A DNA stretch of 64,000 nt from Aliivibrio salmonicida LFI1238 (GCF_000196495.1 NC_011313.1:558001-622000), one strand, 5' to 3'; positions 8,166-17,009 are shown, counted from the first letter of the stretch. The notes: generated by a model from the sequence alone, not told the origin. Made by a program: numbers and translations.

Positions 8166-9949
8166 ATATGACGGATTTAATAAAAGAAGCTTATATTGAT
8201 CCTATCCGTAGCGTTATGGTTGTTGATGATGAATATCCAACACTGTCAAAATTAATCTTAGGACAAGATACTTCAGAGCCGCATGATAAAAATAGATTGC
8301 ATGATGTAGTTCAAGTCTGTCGCTTACCTGAGAATAATTGGATGCTAGATGTTCATGATGGGCAGTTTACTGGTACTGGTGATGTTGATAATTTACACCA
8401 TAGCGATCTATTGATATTGGATTATCACTTAGAAGGCACTGGTGATGACGGTAAAGGATTGAAGTCTTTAAGTGTCCTCTCTACTTTAGCTAAGAAAGAG
8501 CATTTTAATTTAGTTATTGTGCACACTAAAGGTTATGCGGATATTGGTGGCGATGAAGGATACAGAGCTGTATTTAAAGATATTGTTTTTCATTTACAAC
8601 AAGAAAAAACATTTCTAGAACTGCCTGAGAAATTATTAACTCAAGTAATAAATGCGATTGATTTTTGGGATGAAGAACAGTCTGGTATTTTAGAAAGCCT
8701 TATAGACAGTGTGGCTGATTTAGATTATTTAAAACTGTTGGCACTAAATTGTTCTCCGATGAAAATAGAAACAGAAAAAAACGAATTGCTAGGTCTTAAA
8801 GTTATATATGATTCACGCCCGATGGGGGAGGATGAAATTTTAGATAGATTAAACTTTAAATTATTACTTTGGTATATTCTTATTCAAAAAGGAAATAAAT
8901 TAAGGGATGAATTTGGTTTTGAATATTTTGGTGATTTACAGTGGAGTTACGATAATACAAGTTTATGGGTAAAAGCTGGGAATTTATTCGTTGTTGTTGT
9001 TGTTGGTAAAGGAACTTCAACAGCTGAGCTACCGATTAAATTGTTAGGAGCTTTGGAGCATTGGTGTCCTCACCCTCATCGTATGTTACTTGCAAAATTG
9101 AGACATAAATTGGATGAACATGGTTTTTCATTTGCTAGTGATATGCTTGATAAGAAGCATGTACAAGCTGGTTGGCTAAGAGAGCTTCTTAAATGCCAAC
9201 CACATGAACTTGAGGGGAAATCGTGGCTAACTGCTCAAAATCATCTTGAAGAGTTCTCTAGTCGCTATAAAGGCGATTTAAGTCGGTTTTTAGCTGATAC
9301 TGTTCGTAGCTTAACTGATTCAGGCAGAGATCTTAAAGAAATTGAACAGCAATATTCAAAGTCTGATGTATTGGAAAATGAATATGATATTTTCAAATCG
9401 GTTAATGCATTTAATAATGCTATCTTTTTTGATGGCTGGCATTTAACAACGGGTCATATATTAAGCGATATCTCAAAAAACTTATATTTAGTTGTTACAC
9501 CAGCATGTGATTTAGTTCCAGGCAGAAGTAAGCATAAAAAAATAGATATTGTTGTCCAAAGACTATATCCAATTTCCTCTGCTTTAAAGAAAGATTCAGA
9601 TACTACTAAGTTAAAAGAAGAGGATTTATTTAATCGATGTAAAGAATTAGTTAATTCAAAACAACTGGTTTTTTTATCGATCGATGGGGTTGTTGATGTA
9701 TATGCTTCGACTTCTAAACCATTTAATAATGCTAATCCAAGTCTAATGAGTTTAGCCATAGCAAATGATGGTATTTTAAACGCTGAAAATAAGGTTTTAG
9801 CTTATAATTTGAACTTAAGTTTAACCCCTCCTCAAGTTCGTAGCTGCGAGTACGAAATTGTTGGTCAGTTAAGGTATGAATATGCGCTACATCATTCTAA
9901 AACATCTGGTGAACATGTATCTCGAATTGGTTTAGATTATCACGGGTAA
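8162..9949 (+). CDS. response-receiver-like protein with large uncharacterised C-terminal region
   Basis: The first 130 or so residues look like a phosphoacceptor receiver: hydrophobic strand plus VVDDE (residues 20-24), LLILDYHLEG with a candidate phosphoacceptor Asp87, and LVIVHTKG, with Thr122 and Lys124 where receivers keep Thr/Ser and Lys. The segment between the first and second acidic sites is longer than in CheY. The remaining 450 residues match no family that I can name; LYLVVTPACDLVPGRS near 440-455 may be a cysteine-containing active or binding site. Overlap with the upstream kinase-like gene supports a two-component partnership. No DNA-binding helix-turn-helix is evident, so the output may not be transcriptional. 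Confidence 0.8.
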   Translation: MNMTDLIKEAYIDPIRSVMVVDDEYPTLSKLILGQDTSEPHDKNRLHDVVQVCRLPENNWMLDVHDGQFTGTGDVDNLHHSDLLILDYHLEGTGDDGKGLKSLSVLSTLAKKEHFNLVIVHTKGYADIGGDEGYRAVFKDIVFHLQQEKTFLELPEKLLTQVINAIDFWDEEQSGILESLIDSVADLDYLKLLALNCSPMKIETEKNELLGLKVIYDSRPMGEDEILDRLNFKLLLWYILIQKGNKLRDEFGFEYFGDLQWSYDNTSLWVKAGNLFVVVVVGKGTSTAELPIKLLGALEHWCPHPHRMLLAKLRHKLDEHGFSFASDMLDKKHVQAGWLRELLKCQPHELEGKSWLTAQNHLEEFSSRYKGDLSRFLADTVRSLTDSGRDLKEIEQQYSKSDVLENEYDIFKSVNAFNNAIFFDGWHLTTGHILSDISKNLYLVVTPACDLVPGRSKHKKIDIVVQRLYPISSALKKDSDTTKLKEEDLFNRCKELVNSKQLVFLSIDGVVDVYASTSKPFNNANPSLMSLAIANDGILNAENKVLAYNLNLSLTPPQVRSCEYEIVGQLRYEYALHHSKTSGEHVSRIGLDYHG

Positions 9950-9954
9950 AATAA

Positions 9955-9980
9955 AATAAGCGGCCATGAGCCGCTTTTTT
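9955..9980 (+). terminator. terminator of the GHKL/receiver operon
   Basis: A stem of aagcggc (9958-9964) with gccgctt (9970-9976) around the loop catga ends in a T-run, directly after the receiver gene's stop codon. Confidence 0.85.
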
Positions 9981-10019
9981 GATGATAAGACTTATTAATA
10001 AACATAGTTTTTATTCTGT

Positions 10020-10463
10020 TCACTCCTTGCCCATCACCATTGCCACACGACCAACAACCTTAATATCATCTTCTTCCACATTAATAGTCGAGCCATTAAA
10101 GCTGATTGCTAACTTCTTACCCGGTAGGCGCTGTAGTTCGTTGATCGAGAACGAACCATCCATATCAATTAAATACTTTCCTGATGTTGCATGTGTAGAC
10201 TCTTTATCAACAAGTAGTCTTTGAGTGTCTTCTTTTACCAGAATTAGATTTTCAGTCTCTAATTCTTCACTGATGCTCTTATCTAAAACAAATGAGTTTG
10301 TTTCTTCTAAGGTCCCTGAGCGTAATCTAAAGCTTCCAATCGATGTTGCATTTGCAACTTGGGATTCTTCACTTTCAGGAAAAGCCTCGCCAATACCTAA
10401 TGAATATTTACTTTTCGTCACGGTTTTTAATCCTCTACGACATCTCGACCAGCTAAGTAGCAT
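10020..10463 (-). pseudogene. phage CI-type repressor remnant lacking its N-terminal HTH
   Basis: The C-terminal half, from ILVKEDTQRLLVDKE through GKYLIDMDGSFSINELQR to VVGRVAMVM at the end, has the shape of a LexA/CI (S24-like) dimerisation domain. No helix-turn-helix precedes it, and the N terminus begins abruptly after a short basic stretch. No clear catalytic Ser is visible. It faces away from a cox-like and a CII-like remnant, which is the immunity layout of P2/K139-type phages. I read it as a deletion derivative that can no longer bind operator DNA by itself. Confidence 0.6.
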
Positions 10464-10551
10464 GGAGCCTGTATAAGTTGCCTTCTAGGGCTAAAGTTGC
10501 CTTATCAACTCAAGCAGAGTTGAACATTTAATTACCTTAGAGGATACCACC
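10464..10551. promoter_or_regulatory. remnant of the divergent phage cI/cox control region
   Basis: The sequence aagttgcctt occurs twice 19 bp apart (10475 and 10494), followed by an inverted repeat tcaact/agttga at 10505-10523. These are likely former repressor operators between the leftward repressor remnant and the rightward cox-like remnant. Confidence 0.45.
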
Positions 10552-10662
10552 ATGAATAACCCTTTGTCATTTCAAGTTGTTGTTCCAGCTTCATTTATGA
10601 CGTATCAGGAGGATTTTAAATATTCTGGTTTCCTTTGGTTTTGTCATTTGAGTATCGGATAG
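10552..10662 (+). pseudogene. cox/excisionase-like remnant, 36 residues
   Basis: The frame begins MNNPLSFQVVVPASFMTYQ. This resembles the first residues of P2/HP1-type Cox regulators, which start with a short beta segment and then a helix beginning with a tyrosine-containing tetrapeptide. It ends after 36 codons, where the DNA-binding helices of a Cox protein (about 80-100 residues) should follow. It sits exactly where cox would be, opposite the repressor. The assignment rests on position and a short N-terminal resemblance. Confidence 0.4.
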
Positions 10663-10678
10663 GTAGAGGAATAGCTCA

Positions 10679-10921
10679 ATGTACGATTTACGTGAGCCTA
10701 AACAAAATGCTTTTGACAATGCATGTTACGTAGCGATTACGGAAGCAAGCGATAATTACTGCATCATTAATAGCCTTTTGCTTAGTCTCAATATGGTTTA
10801 TTGTGAGGAACTAATCATGGATCAGTTAACACAAGCATCAAATTCAGCACCATCTGCAAAACATAGCATTGAAGCGTGTAAGGCTCTTTTCTCTAAATAT
10901 GAATTTTATGATGATAAATGA
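10679..10921 (+). pseudogene. phage CII regulator with internal in-frame deletion
   Basis: The N terminus MYDLREPKQNAFDNAC matches the start of Phage_CII-family (P2/K139) regulators. Residues 18-40, AITEASDNYCIINSLLLSLN, match their later ELVAITKASG...ILNSLL segment. In an intact protein some 30-40 residues, including the helix-turn-helix, lie between these two pieces. Here they are directly fused, so the DNA-binding part is deleted while the frame is kept. A ribosome binding site GAGGA (10666-10670) precedes the ATG, so an 80-residue product could still be made. Confidence 0.6.
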
Positions 10922-11053
10922 TCGTTAGTATGAGGTAATATGGCTAACATAATCCAACGCTCGGATGGAATGATTGGAATTCACGATAGTAAGTATTCAT
11001 TCAAGAAGATATGTTTGTTGAAAGCTCTAAACAGTTCTATAAGGAAAATCGCC

Positions 11054-11344
11054 ATGCTTATTAAAAATTTCAAACAAGTATCAAGTTTTAAACTTAAACG
11101 CCCAAATGAGAATGTAACGTTCTTTTTGAATCAAGCGATTGAATGGCATGAAGAAGGGTTTACAGCGGCAGAAATGGCAGAAATGATGTTTAAATATCAA
11201 TTGTATTCAGGTAAAGGTTATGAACATATTCGGTCGAGTATTTATAAAATGGCAGAGCGATATTGTAATGAGTTTGATGATAGAAAATCAATTGTAGAGC
11301 CTAAAAAGTCAAAGAGATTTCGACTTAAATCAGATTTCTTTTAA
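11054..11344 (+). CDS. hypothetical protein, phage-region
   Basis: The frame is open from 10940, but the ATG at 11054 is preceded by AAGGAAAA at a good distance, so I prefer it. This gives a 96-residue basic protein rich in aromatic residues (NQAIEWHEEGFTAAEMAEMM, then a lysine-rich tail ending KSDFF). I recognise no family. It may be phage- or island-specific. Confidence 0.5.
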   Translation: MLIKNFKQVSSFKLKRPNENVTFFLNQAIEWHEEGFTAAEMAEMMFKYQLYSGKGYEHIRSSIYKMAERYCNEFDDRKSIVEPKKSKRFRLKSDFF

Positions 11345-11487
11345 TATCATACGCAGTAAATTAGACTTATTTAACCTTAGTTTATAGAGAAGATAATCTG
11401 GAACTAAATACGACATGTATTTTTGGAATGAAAAGTAAAATAGGGGAATGAACCTACAGAGATAGGTTCATCGTATTAATTTACGCA

Positions 11488-11688
11488 CTAGTTGTTGTAA
11501 TACCTTTCGCCATCAATCACCCAGCTGGCAATGACGTTCATGTCTTTTATTTCAATCTTAATCTCTGTCATGTTTCTGGCGCCTTTACCGATTAAATCGG
11601 AGTAAAGTTGCTCAGCTTCTCTTTCCGCTGTTGCTTGGCCTGCAGATCCTAATCCTTCAGGTATTTCGTATATAAACTCTGGTTTCAT
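11488..11688 (-). CDS. hypothetical small protein
   Basis: This is a 66-residue acidic protein beginning MKPEFIYEIPEGLGSAGQAT. The start at 11688 is chosen because AGGAG lies upstream on the minus strand; an upstream in-frame ATG at 11733 has no such site. No family is recognised. It lies within the island interval. Confidence 0.5.
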   Translation of the reverse strand: MKPEFIYEIPEGLGSAGQATAEREAEQLYSDLIGKGARNMTEIKIEIKDMNVIASWVIDGERYYNN

Positions 11689-12059
11689 AATAATATTTCT
11701 CCTTTTTATATTAAGTATGTAAAACCCTAGCATAAATTCTGTAGCAGAAAGTAAACCAGCTTCACAGAAATATTACCTCTAAAGTAGAGTGGATAATTTA
11801 CACTGCAACACCGTTATTAAGGAGTAGCTGAGTGATGATTCATAAGAAATCATACCAATAATTAATGAAATAACGTTTAGAACGCTTGAGCTAAGATCTC
11901 GTTATGAAAGCGAAACTGACTCTAATATTGAGAGTGTAAAATACGTGGTGGTTGCTTTCAAAGAAGCGCTGAAATATGAGTTAGTTTAATAATAAAGCTC
12001 ACAGTTTTGTTTTTTATTTGGTATAAGAGAGTTCGAAATTTAAGGCATTAGAGTGTGAA
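11689..12059. other. gene-poor stretch with a decayed frame
   Basis: From about 11847 to 11989 a plus-strand frame of 47 codons ends with the residues KYVVVAFKEALKYELV. It lacks an ATG and is closed upstream by a stop, so it looks like the 3' end of a lost gene. No RNA gene or repeat is evident. Confidence 0.3.
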
Positions 12060-12356
12060 ATGGTTAAATATGATGTAAGTGGATTTGATATTCAAATTAC
12101 AGCGGAGCTATCGGGCATCCAAGTAGTGCATGCCGAGTTGGATCTTCAATCTACGACGGATAATAACGTTGAAATCGTTAAGAAGTATCGTTTATGTAGT
12201 GATACGCAAGTGGATACGGTTCAAGATATCATGACGATTATTAATACAGATTCAGCAAATACTAATCAAGTTATGATTCGCGAGTTTGAAGGGCGCAGTC
12301 ATGTGACCTTTATGTTTGATGATACACAAATGGAGTTTACGGGAATTGAACTTTAA
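12060..12356 (+). CDS. hypothetical protein
   Basis: This 98-residue acidic protein has alternating polar and hydrophobic residues, suggesting beta-rich structure (for example QVMIREFEGRSHVTFMFDD). There is no signal peptide or membrane segment, and I recognise no family. It is followed at once by a terminator, so it is probably a single-gene unit. It lies inside the island interval between two phage-like regions and sodC. Confidence 0.5.
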   Translation: MVKYDVSGFDIQITAELSGIQVVHAELDLQSTTDNNVEIVKKYRLCSDTQVDTVQDIMTIINTDSANTNQVMIREFEGRSHVTFMFDDTQMEFTGIEL

Positions 12357-12362
12357 TACCAT

Positions 12363-12387
12363 TAACCACCTCAGGGTGGTTTTTTTA
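12363..12387 (+). terminator. terminator
   Basis: A stem of aaccacc (12364-12370) with ggtggtt (12375-12381) is followed by a T-run, seven bases after the 12060-12356 gene. Confidence 0.85.
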
Positions 12388-12532
12388 TACCCAATAGTTA
12401 AACAAAAAAGCGATGCTCTTCTTTAATGGTGAGTTAGACCACTACGGGGTATTCATCGTCGCTGCGTCTTAATGTTGGGGTTGTGTTACAGATATTTACT
12501 CGATGAAACGCACCTAAAGTATCATTTGCCAC

Positions 12533-12556
12533 ATCAATCGAAAAAATCGATTGATA
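12533..12556. promoter_or_regulatory. inverted repeat upstream of sodC
   Basis: A perfect palindromic arm (atcaatcga/tcgattgat) surrounds a short A-rich centre, about 80 bp before the sodC start. It could be an operator. It has no T-run, so it is not a terminator. Confidence 0.35.
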
Positions 12557-12634
12557 ACTGATAAATTAATCGTTATTTATAATTTCGGAGCCATGCTATA
12601 AATGCGGTGAAATTTTTATATTAAGGATAATTTC

Positions 12635-13147
12635 ATGTTTAAAAAACTTTTACTTACTACCTTGTTCGTCGCGTCAGCTGGAGCGAGTGCCTCAGACATT
12701 TCAATTGAGATGAAAGATTTAGACTCAGGTAAAATCGTGGGTTATGTATCAGCAGAGCAAAATGAGTATGGCGTGGTATTTACACCTAATTTGTCAGGAT
12801 TACCACAAGGTTTACATGGTTTTCATGTCCACGAAAATCCTTCTTGTGATACCTCTGAAAAGAATGGTCAAACTATTTTAGGCGGTGCAGCAGGAGGCCA
12901 TTATGACCCAATGAAAACAGGGCAACATGGTTTTCCATGGTCTAATGATAGCCATTTAGGGGATCTGCCTCCGCTTTACGTCGATATGGACGGCAATGCA
13001 GTGCAACCCGTCTTATCACCTAAAATCACGCTTGCTAACTTATCTGGTCGTGCATTAATGATACATGCTGGCAGTGATAATCATTCTGACCATCCTAAAG
13101 CTCTGGGTGGCGGTGGCGCTCGTTTAGTGTGTGGTGTTATCAAGTAA
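12635..13147 (+). CDS. sodC: periplasmic Cu/Zn superoxide dismutase
   Basis: This enzyme dismutes superoxide in the periplasm. It has an N-terminal signal peptide (KKLLLTTLFVASAGASAS, cleavage near residue 18-20). The copper ligands are in HGFHVHENPSC, followed by the zinc-loop segment GGHYDP and GDLPPLYVD. The second disulfide cysteine and active-site Arg are in GGGGARLVCGV near the C terminus. Its 170 residues fit the bacterial SodC family. The ribosome binding site AAGGA lies before the ATG at 12635. It is followed by a DUF302 gene. If the flanking 25-bp repeats are true attachment sites, sodC is island cargo. Confidence 0.95.
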   Translation: MFKKLLLTTLFVASAGASASDISIEMKDLDSGKIVGYVSAEQNEYGVVFTPNLSGLPQGLHGFHVHENPSCDTSEKNGQTILGGAAGGHYDPMKTGQHGFPWSNDSHLGDLPPLYVDMDGNAVQPVLSPKITLANLSGRALMIHAGSDNHSDHPKALGGGGARLVCGVIK

Positions 13148-13207
13148 TAAATCGATGAAAATTGAGAATGAATACGTCTTCATATAATTAAAATAAAAGG
13201 TATGTTT

Positions 13208-13660
13208 ATGATTAAGTTTATTTCGCTTGGTGTCATTATGTTTACCGCTTCTTTTGCAGTAAGTGCAGAAGAAAGTGTGATTAAATACGAGAGTTCGTAC
13301 TCTGTAAAAGAAACCGCTAATAGATTTGAATCTATTGCTGAAAGTAAAGGGTTTACTCTGTTCACAAGGGTAGATCATCAAAAAAATGCAGCCAGTGTGA
13401 ATATGGACTTAAGACCAACCGAGGTGATTATTTTTGGTAACCCCAAGGTTGGAACACTCTTAATGCAGTGCGCGCAAGATGTTGCCATTGATCTGCCTCA
13501 AAAGGTGCTTATTACCGAAGATGTAAATCAAAAAGTATGGTTATCATATAATAATCCGAGTTACCTTAAAGAGCGTCATAACATGAAAGGATGCGATGCT
13601 GTTATTGGTAAAGTATCTACGGTACTTAATAAATTGGCATTAGCAACAATCGCTAAATAA
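13208..13660 (+). CDS. DUF302 family exported protein
   Basis: The start at 13208 is preferred because AAGG (13196-13199) is 8 bases upstream; the earlier in-frame ATG at 13202 is too close. A signal peptide (FISLGVIMFTASFAVSA) leads to a DUF302 domain, recognised by the FGNPKVGT motif and the later DLPQKVLI and LKERHNM segments. DUF302 proteins are small periplasmic or cytosolic proteins of unclear function. It lies about 60 bp downstream of sodC, so the two may be co-transcribed. Confidence 0.8.
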   Translation: MIKFISLGVIMFTASFAVSAEESVIKYESSYSVKETANRFESIAESKGFTLFTRVDHQKNAASVNMDLRPTEVIIFGNPKVGTLLMQCAQDVAIDLPQKVLITEDVNQKVWLSYNNPSYLKERHNMKGCDAVIGKVSTVLNKLALATIAK

Positions 13661-13688
13661 TCAGCGGTATATACTAACTGTAGAAATC

Positions 13689-13713
13689 AAAGGTCGCATT
13701 GAGCGGCCTTTTT
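13689..13713 (+). repeat. putative attR core, 25-bp direct repeat (right copy)
   Basis: The 25 bases are identical to 2956-2980 in the same orientation. The interval between the copies, about 10.7 kb, contains every phage remnant seen here. Confidence 0.5.
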
Positions 13714-13715
13714 AT
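13689..13715 (+). terminator. terminator after the DUF302 gene
   Basis: The same hairpin and loop as the guaC terminator (ggtcgc-attga-gcggcc) is followed by five T. It closes the sodC/DUF302 unit. Confidence 0.8.
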
Positions 13716-13873
13716 GTTTAAAGAGTGTGTTACAGAGGTTTTATTTTCTGAATTTATGTTGTTGAATTGAAACTCTTTTATTTAAATCATGATCTTGTCC
13801 CATCTTATATAAAAATACTGATTGTATTATCTATGTCTTGGTTTATATTTGATGATTTTTTGTGAGGAATAAA

Positions 13874-15202
13874 ATGCCGAATAGTAAACAAAATTATGCA
13901 CTTACTCATGAAACTTTTGTTTTCTTGAAAATATGGGGGATAATTCTGTGTGTACTTTGGGTATTCTATTTTTTCTTTAATATCGTTTCTTTGCATCGAT
14001 TAGAGCGTGGTGTGGTCGAAGATTACAAAGGCATTTATTCCATCAGTCGTCGTTTCTCATCTTATTATAATAATGTCGATTCTATCTTTTTAGATAAAGG
14101 TGAATACAACCGTAATGGCGTCCATATTGTTGTTAACGCGGATACTGAAGTAAAAGTGTTGTCTACTGGTATTAAAAAATTACGGACCGAATTAGAAAAG
14201 TTAATTGGAAATAGCTTATGGACGATTGCTGTTTTTGAAAATCCGTCTCAATATGTGCATTTTGATCCATTGAGAAAAAGCTATGAAATGTTTTATGACG
14301 GAGTGAATAGCGAAAATGTCATCGAAGAAATTGTAGATAAAGAAAGTTTAAATGCCACCTATCAATCTTTTTATGGGTGTAATTTAAAATTAACAGAAAA
14401 GTATACAGAGAAAGGCATGAATGAAATCATTCGTTCTGTCTATTACCCGATATACAATAATAAACACCTTGATTCATTATTAATTGTTGATATTAAAGCG
14501 TCGTTACTTTCTGATAAAGTTAGGATATTTAATGATGAAAATAACACTGTTATTAACAGCAATAGCATGAATAACAGTTATCAAGAATCGATGCTTTTAC
14601 CTTGCTCAGCTCAAGATGAGATCACACTAGGGATACGATTGATCGATCTTATCAAAGCGATCTTAATACCTTCGTTATTATTGTCGTTAAGTTTTTACCT
14701 TTTACGATTAAATTTCAATCATCGTAAAAAATTAGTGCAGTTTGATCGCATGACTGGCTTTTATCGACGTGATTTTTACGAGAAACGTTTACAGAAAAAG
14801 ACATCGCATTCGCTACTTCTTATTGATATTGACCATTTTAAACGTATTAATGATACTTACGGGCATAAAATTGGTGACGAAGTGATCCAAGAAGTTGCCG
14901 TACGTATTTTGAATCAAATTCGCCCTAAAGACATCGCGGTTCGTTGGGGAGGCGAAGAGTTTATCGTCGCTTTTGAGCCCTTAACAGACGATCAGTTAGC
15001 CATTAAAGCGGATCTAATTCGAGCTGTGATTGAAAAGCATGAGATTAAAGGGATTGAAGTTACGATTTCTATCGGTGGTGTGGTAAGCCGAGATACGTCA
15101 TTTAGTTATGCTTACAAACGAGCGGATGCCGCACTCTATACATCGAAAGAGAGTGGACGAAATAAAGTGACTATTGTGAGTGACTTTGTCGAGGTGCCAT
15201 AA
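13874..15202 (+). CDS. membrane-bound diguanylate cyclase (GGDEF)
   Basis: The enzyme makes cyclic di-GMP from GTP. The ATG at 13874 follows GAGGA at 13864 and is preferred over the GTG at 13862. The first membrane helix is at about residues 16-38. A periplasmic sensor region of some 220 residues follows, then a second helix near 265-285. The C-terminal GGDEF domain has the active signature RWGGEEF and the metal/GTP segment DIDHFKRINDTYGH. An RPKD inhibitory site lies five residues before the signature, so product inhibition is expected. No EAL domain is present. The input signal is unknown. Confidence 0.92.
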   Translation: MPNSKQNYALTHETFVFLKIWGIILCVLWVFYFFFNIVSLHRLERGVVEDYKGIYSISRRFSSYYNNVDSIFLDKGEYNRNGVHIVVNADTEVKVLSTGIKKLRTELEKLIGNSLWTIAVFENPSQYVHFDPLRKSYEMFYDGVNSENVIEEIVDKESLNATYQSFYGCNLKLTEKYTEKGMNEIIRSVYYPIYNNKHLDSLLIVDIKASLLSDKVRIFNDENNTVINSNSMNNSYQESMLLPCSAQDEITLGIRLIDLIKAILIPSLLLSLSFYLLRLNFNHRKKLVQFDRMTGFYRRDFYEKRLQKKTSHSLLLIDIDHFKRINDTYGHKIGDEVIQEVAVRILNQIRPKDIAVRWGGEEFIVAFEPLTDDQLAIKADLIRAVIEKHEIKGIEVTISIGGVVSRDTSFSYAYKRADAALYTSKESGRNKVTIVSDFVEVP

Positions 15203-15450
15203 ATACAATGGAATGAGTAAAAAAGAAACTAGGTTACTAAAAGTTAACTGGTTGACTTCATTCTCTACTGGTGCAAAACTTATTTAATCAAAGCTTAACT
15301 ACATTTGAATCAATCAAACAGATGACAGGCAGAATTACAATGAAGCATCAAATTATTCAAGATTTAGAAAACCGTTATACCGCTAAAAAATACGACTCAA
15401 GCAAGAAAGTATCTCAAGACGATCTTGTTGTATTGTAAGTGTGCGGGGAA

Positions 15451-16938
15451 CTACACCTTGTCTTTTACATTCCAAGGTAAAAGTGAATCGATATCTGGCG
15501 ATCCAACACATAAACGATCTAGACAATACCTAATATAATCGTAAGGGATTAATCCGTTTGCCTTTGCTGTTTCTACAATGCTGTAAAGCATTGCACTTGA
15601 ATCTGCACCAGCCGTTGAACCCGAAAATAACCAGTTTTTCCGGCCGATAACAAACGGTTTAACCGCTCGCTCTGCTCGATTGTTATCAATAGATAACAAT
15701 CCATCATCAATATAACGAACTAATTTATCCCATTGATTTAATGTATAGCTAATCGCCTCACCTAATTTTGTTTTAGGTGATACTCGACTAACTGCGCTAT
15801 CAAGCCAATCACGGAGCTCTTTAAGTAAATCGCGGGCTTCTGTCTGCCTAGCAACATACTTGGCTTCAGGGGAAGCCTCTTTTAATAACGATTCGATCCG
15901 GTATAGCTTTTGGATTTTACTCAATACCCAATCTGCACTCCCTGTTTTCCCTTTTACTTGAACACGTTGAGCCTCAATAAATCGTCGACGTGCGTGTGCC
16001 CAACAGCCAACTAAAATCGCTTCAGTTTGTTCATAACCTTGGTAACCATCGGTATGTAAATACCCGTTATAACCTTTTAAAAAGTTAACTGGATGGTAGC
16101 CATGCCTGCTAGATTGATAATCATAAAGTACAATTCCAGGCAAAACACCAGAGCCTGGAGAATCATAGCCAGAGCAGTAGACCCACATATAACATTTTGC
16201 TTTTTCAACATCCAACACATTTACCGTTGTTTCATCACAATGCAGAGTGGGTTGTTCAAGCAAAATACGATGTAACTCGTTATTAAGAGGGGTAAATAGT
16301 ACCGAGCATTTTATTAACCAATCCGCCATCGTTCGCCGTCCAATAATGATACCCCATTGCTGAAATAACGTTTCTTGACGATAAAGTGGAAGACTGTATT
16401 GAAATTTAGCCGTAATAATTTGAGCAAGTAAACTTGCGGTCGCAATCCCTTTAGGGATTGGTGACGCTGGCATTGGGGCTTGTTTAATGTCTACTGAAGT
16501 ATTGTTTTTTTCACAATTTCGGCAAGCATATTTAGGACGAACATGTTGAATAACTTCCACTTTAGCTGGTACAAATTCCAACTTTTCACTGATGTCTTTA
16601 CCCATCGCATGCATCTCTAGACCGCAACACTTACAAGTTTTATCTTTTATGTCGTGGATAATAACAGTACGCGGTAAGTCTTCAGGTAAGCGTTGGCGTT
16701 TTGGCTTTTGACGAGTGTAGGTAATCGTTTGTGTGTCATCATTTTCAATGATGATTTCTTCTTCTGTTTCATTGAATAAATCAAATTGAGTCGAGTCAGA
16801 TTCACTGCTTTTACCAAAGCGCTGATGTTGAGCCAGTCGAAATTGCTCTAGAAGACGGTTATATTTATTTTCAAGCTGAAGCACAAGTGCTTTCAGCTCG
16901 TCAATGGTATCAGGAAGTGGTTTTATTTTATCAGTCAT
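15451..16938 (-). CDS. tnpC: IS66 family transposase TnpC
   Basis: This is the DDE transposase of the element, 495 residues long. It has an N-terminal coiled coil (KALVLQLENKYNRLLEQF) and a zinc-binding segment CKCCGLEMH...CRNC. The IS66 catalytic core carries HCDETTVNVLD, HTDGYQGYE, CWAHARRRF and the C-terminal NNRAERAVKPFVIGRKNW. The length and motifs are complete, so it is likely active. Confidence 0.95.
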   Translation of the reverse strand: MTDKIKPLPDTIDELKALVLQLENKYNRLLEQFRLAQHQRFGKSSESDSTQFDLFNETEEEIIIENDDTQTITYTRQKPKRQRLPEDLPRTVIIHDIKDKTCKCCGLEMHAMGKDISEKLEFVPAKVEVIQHVRPKYACRNCEKNNTSVDIKQAPMPASPIPKGIATASLLAQIITAKFQYSLPLYRQETLFQQWGIIIGRRTMADWLIKCSVLFTPLNNELHRILLEQPTLHCDETTVNVLDVEKAKCYMWVYCSGYDSPGSGVLPGIVLYDYQSSRHGYHPVNFLKGYNGYLHTDGYQGYEQTEAILVGCWAHARRRFIEAQRVQVKGKTGSADWVLSKIQKLYRIESLLKEASPEAKYVARQTEARDLLKELRDWLDSAVSRVSPKTKLGEAISYTLNQWDKLVRYIDDGLLSIDNNRAERAVKPFVIGRKNWLFSGSTAGADSSAMLYSIVETAKANGLIPYDYIRYCLDRLCVGSPDIDSLLPWNVKDKV

Positions 16939-17009
16939 GTAGATGACTATATAACGATAATACAGGTAATCAATCGGTTGCCTCCTATTCTTGACTGAGA
17001 ATCAACTAT

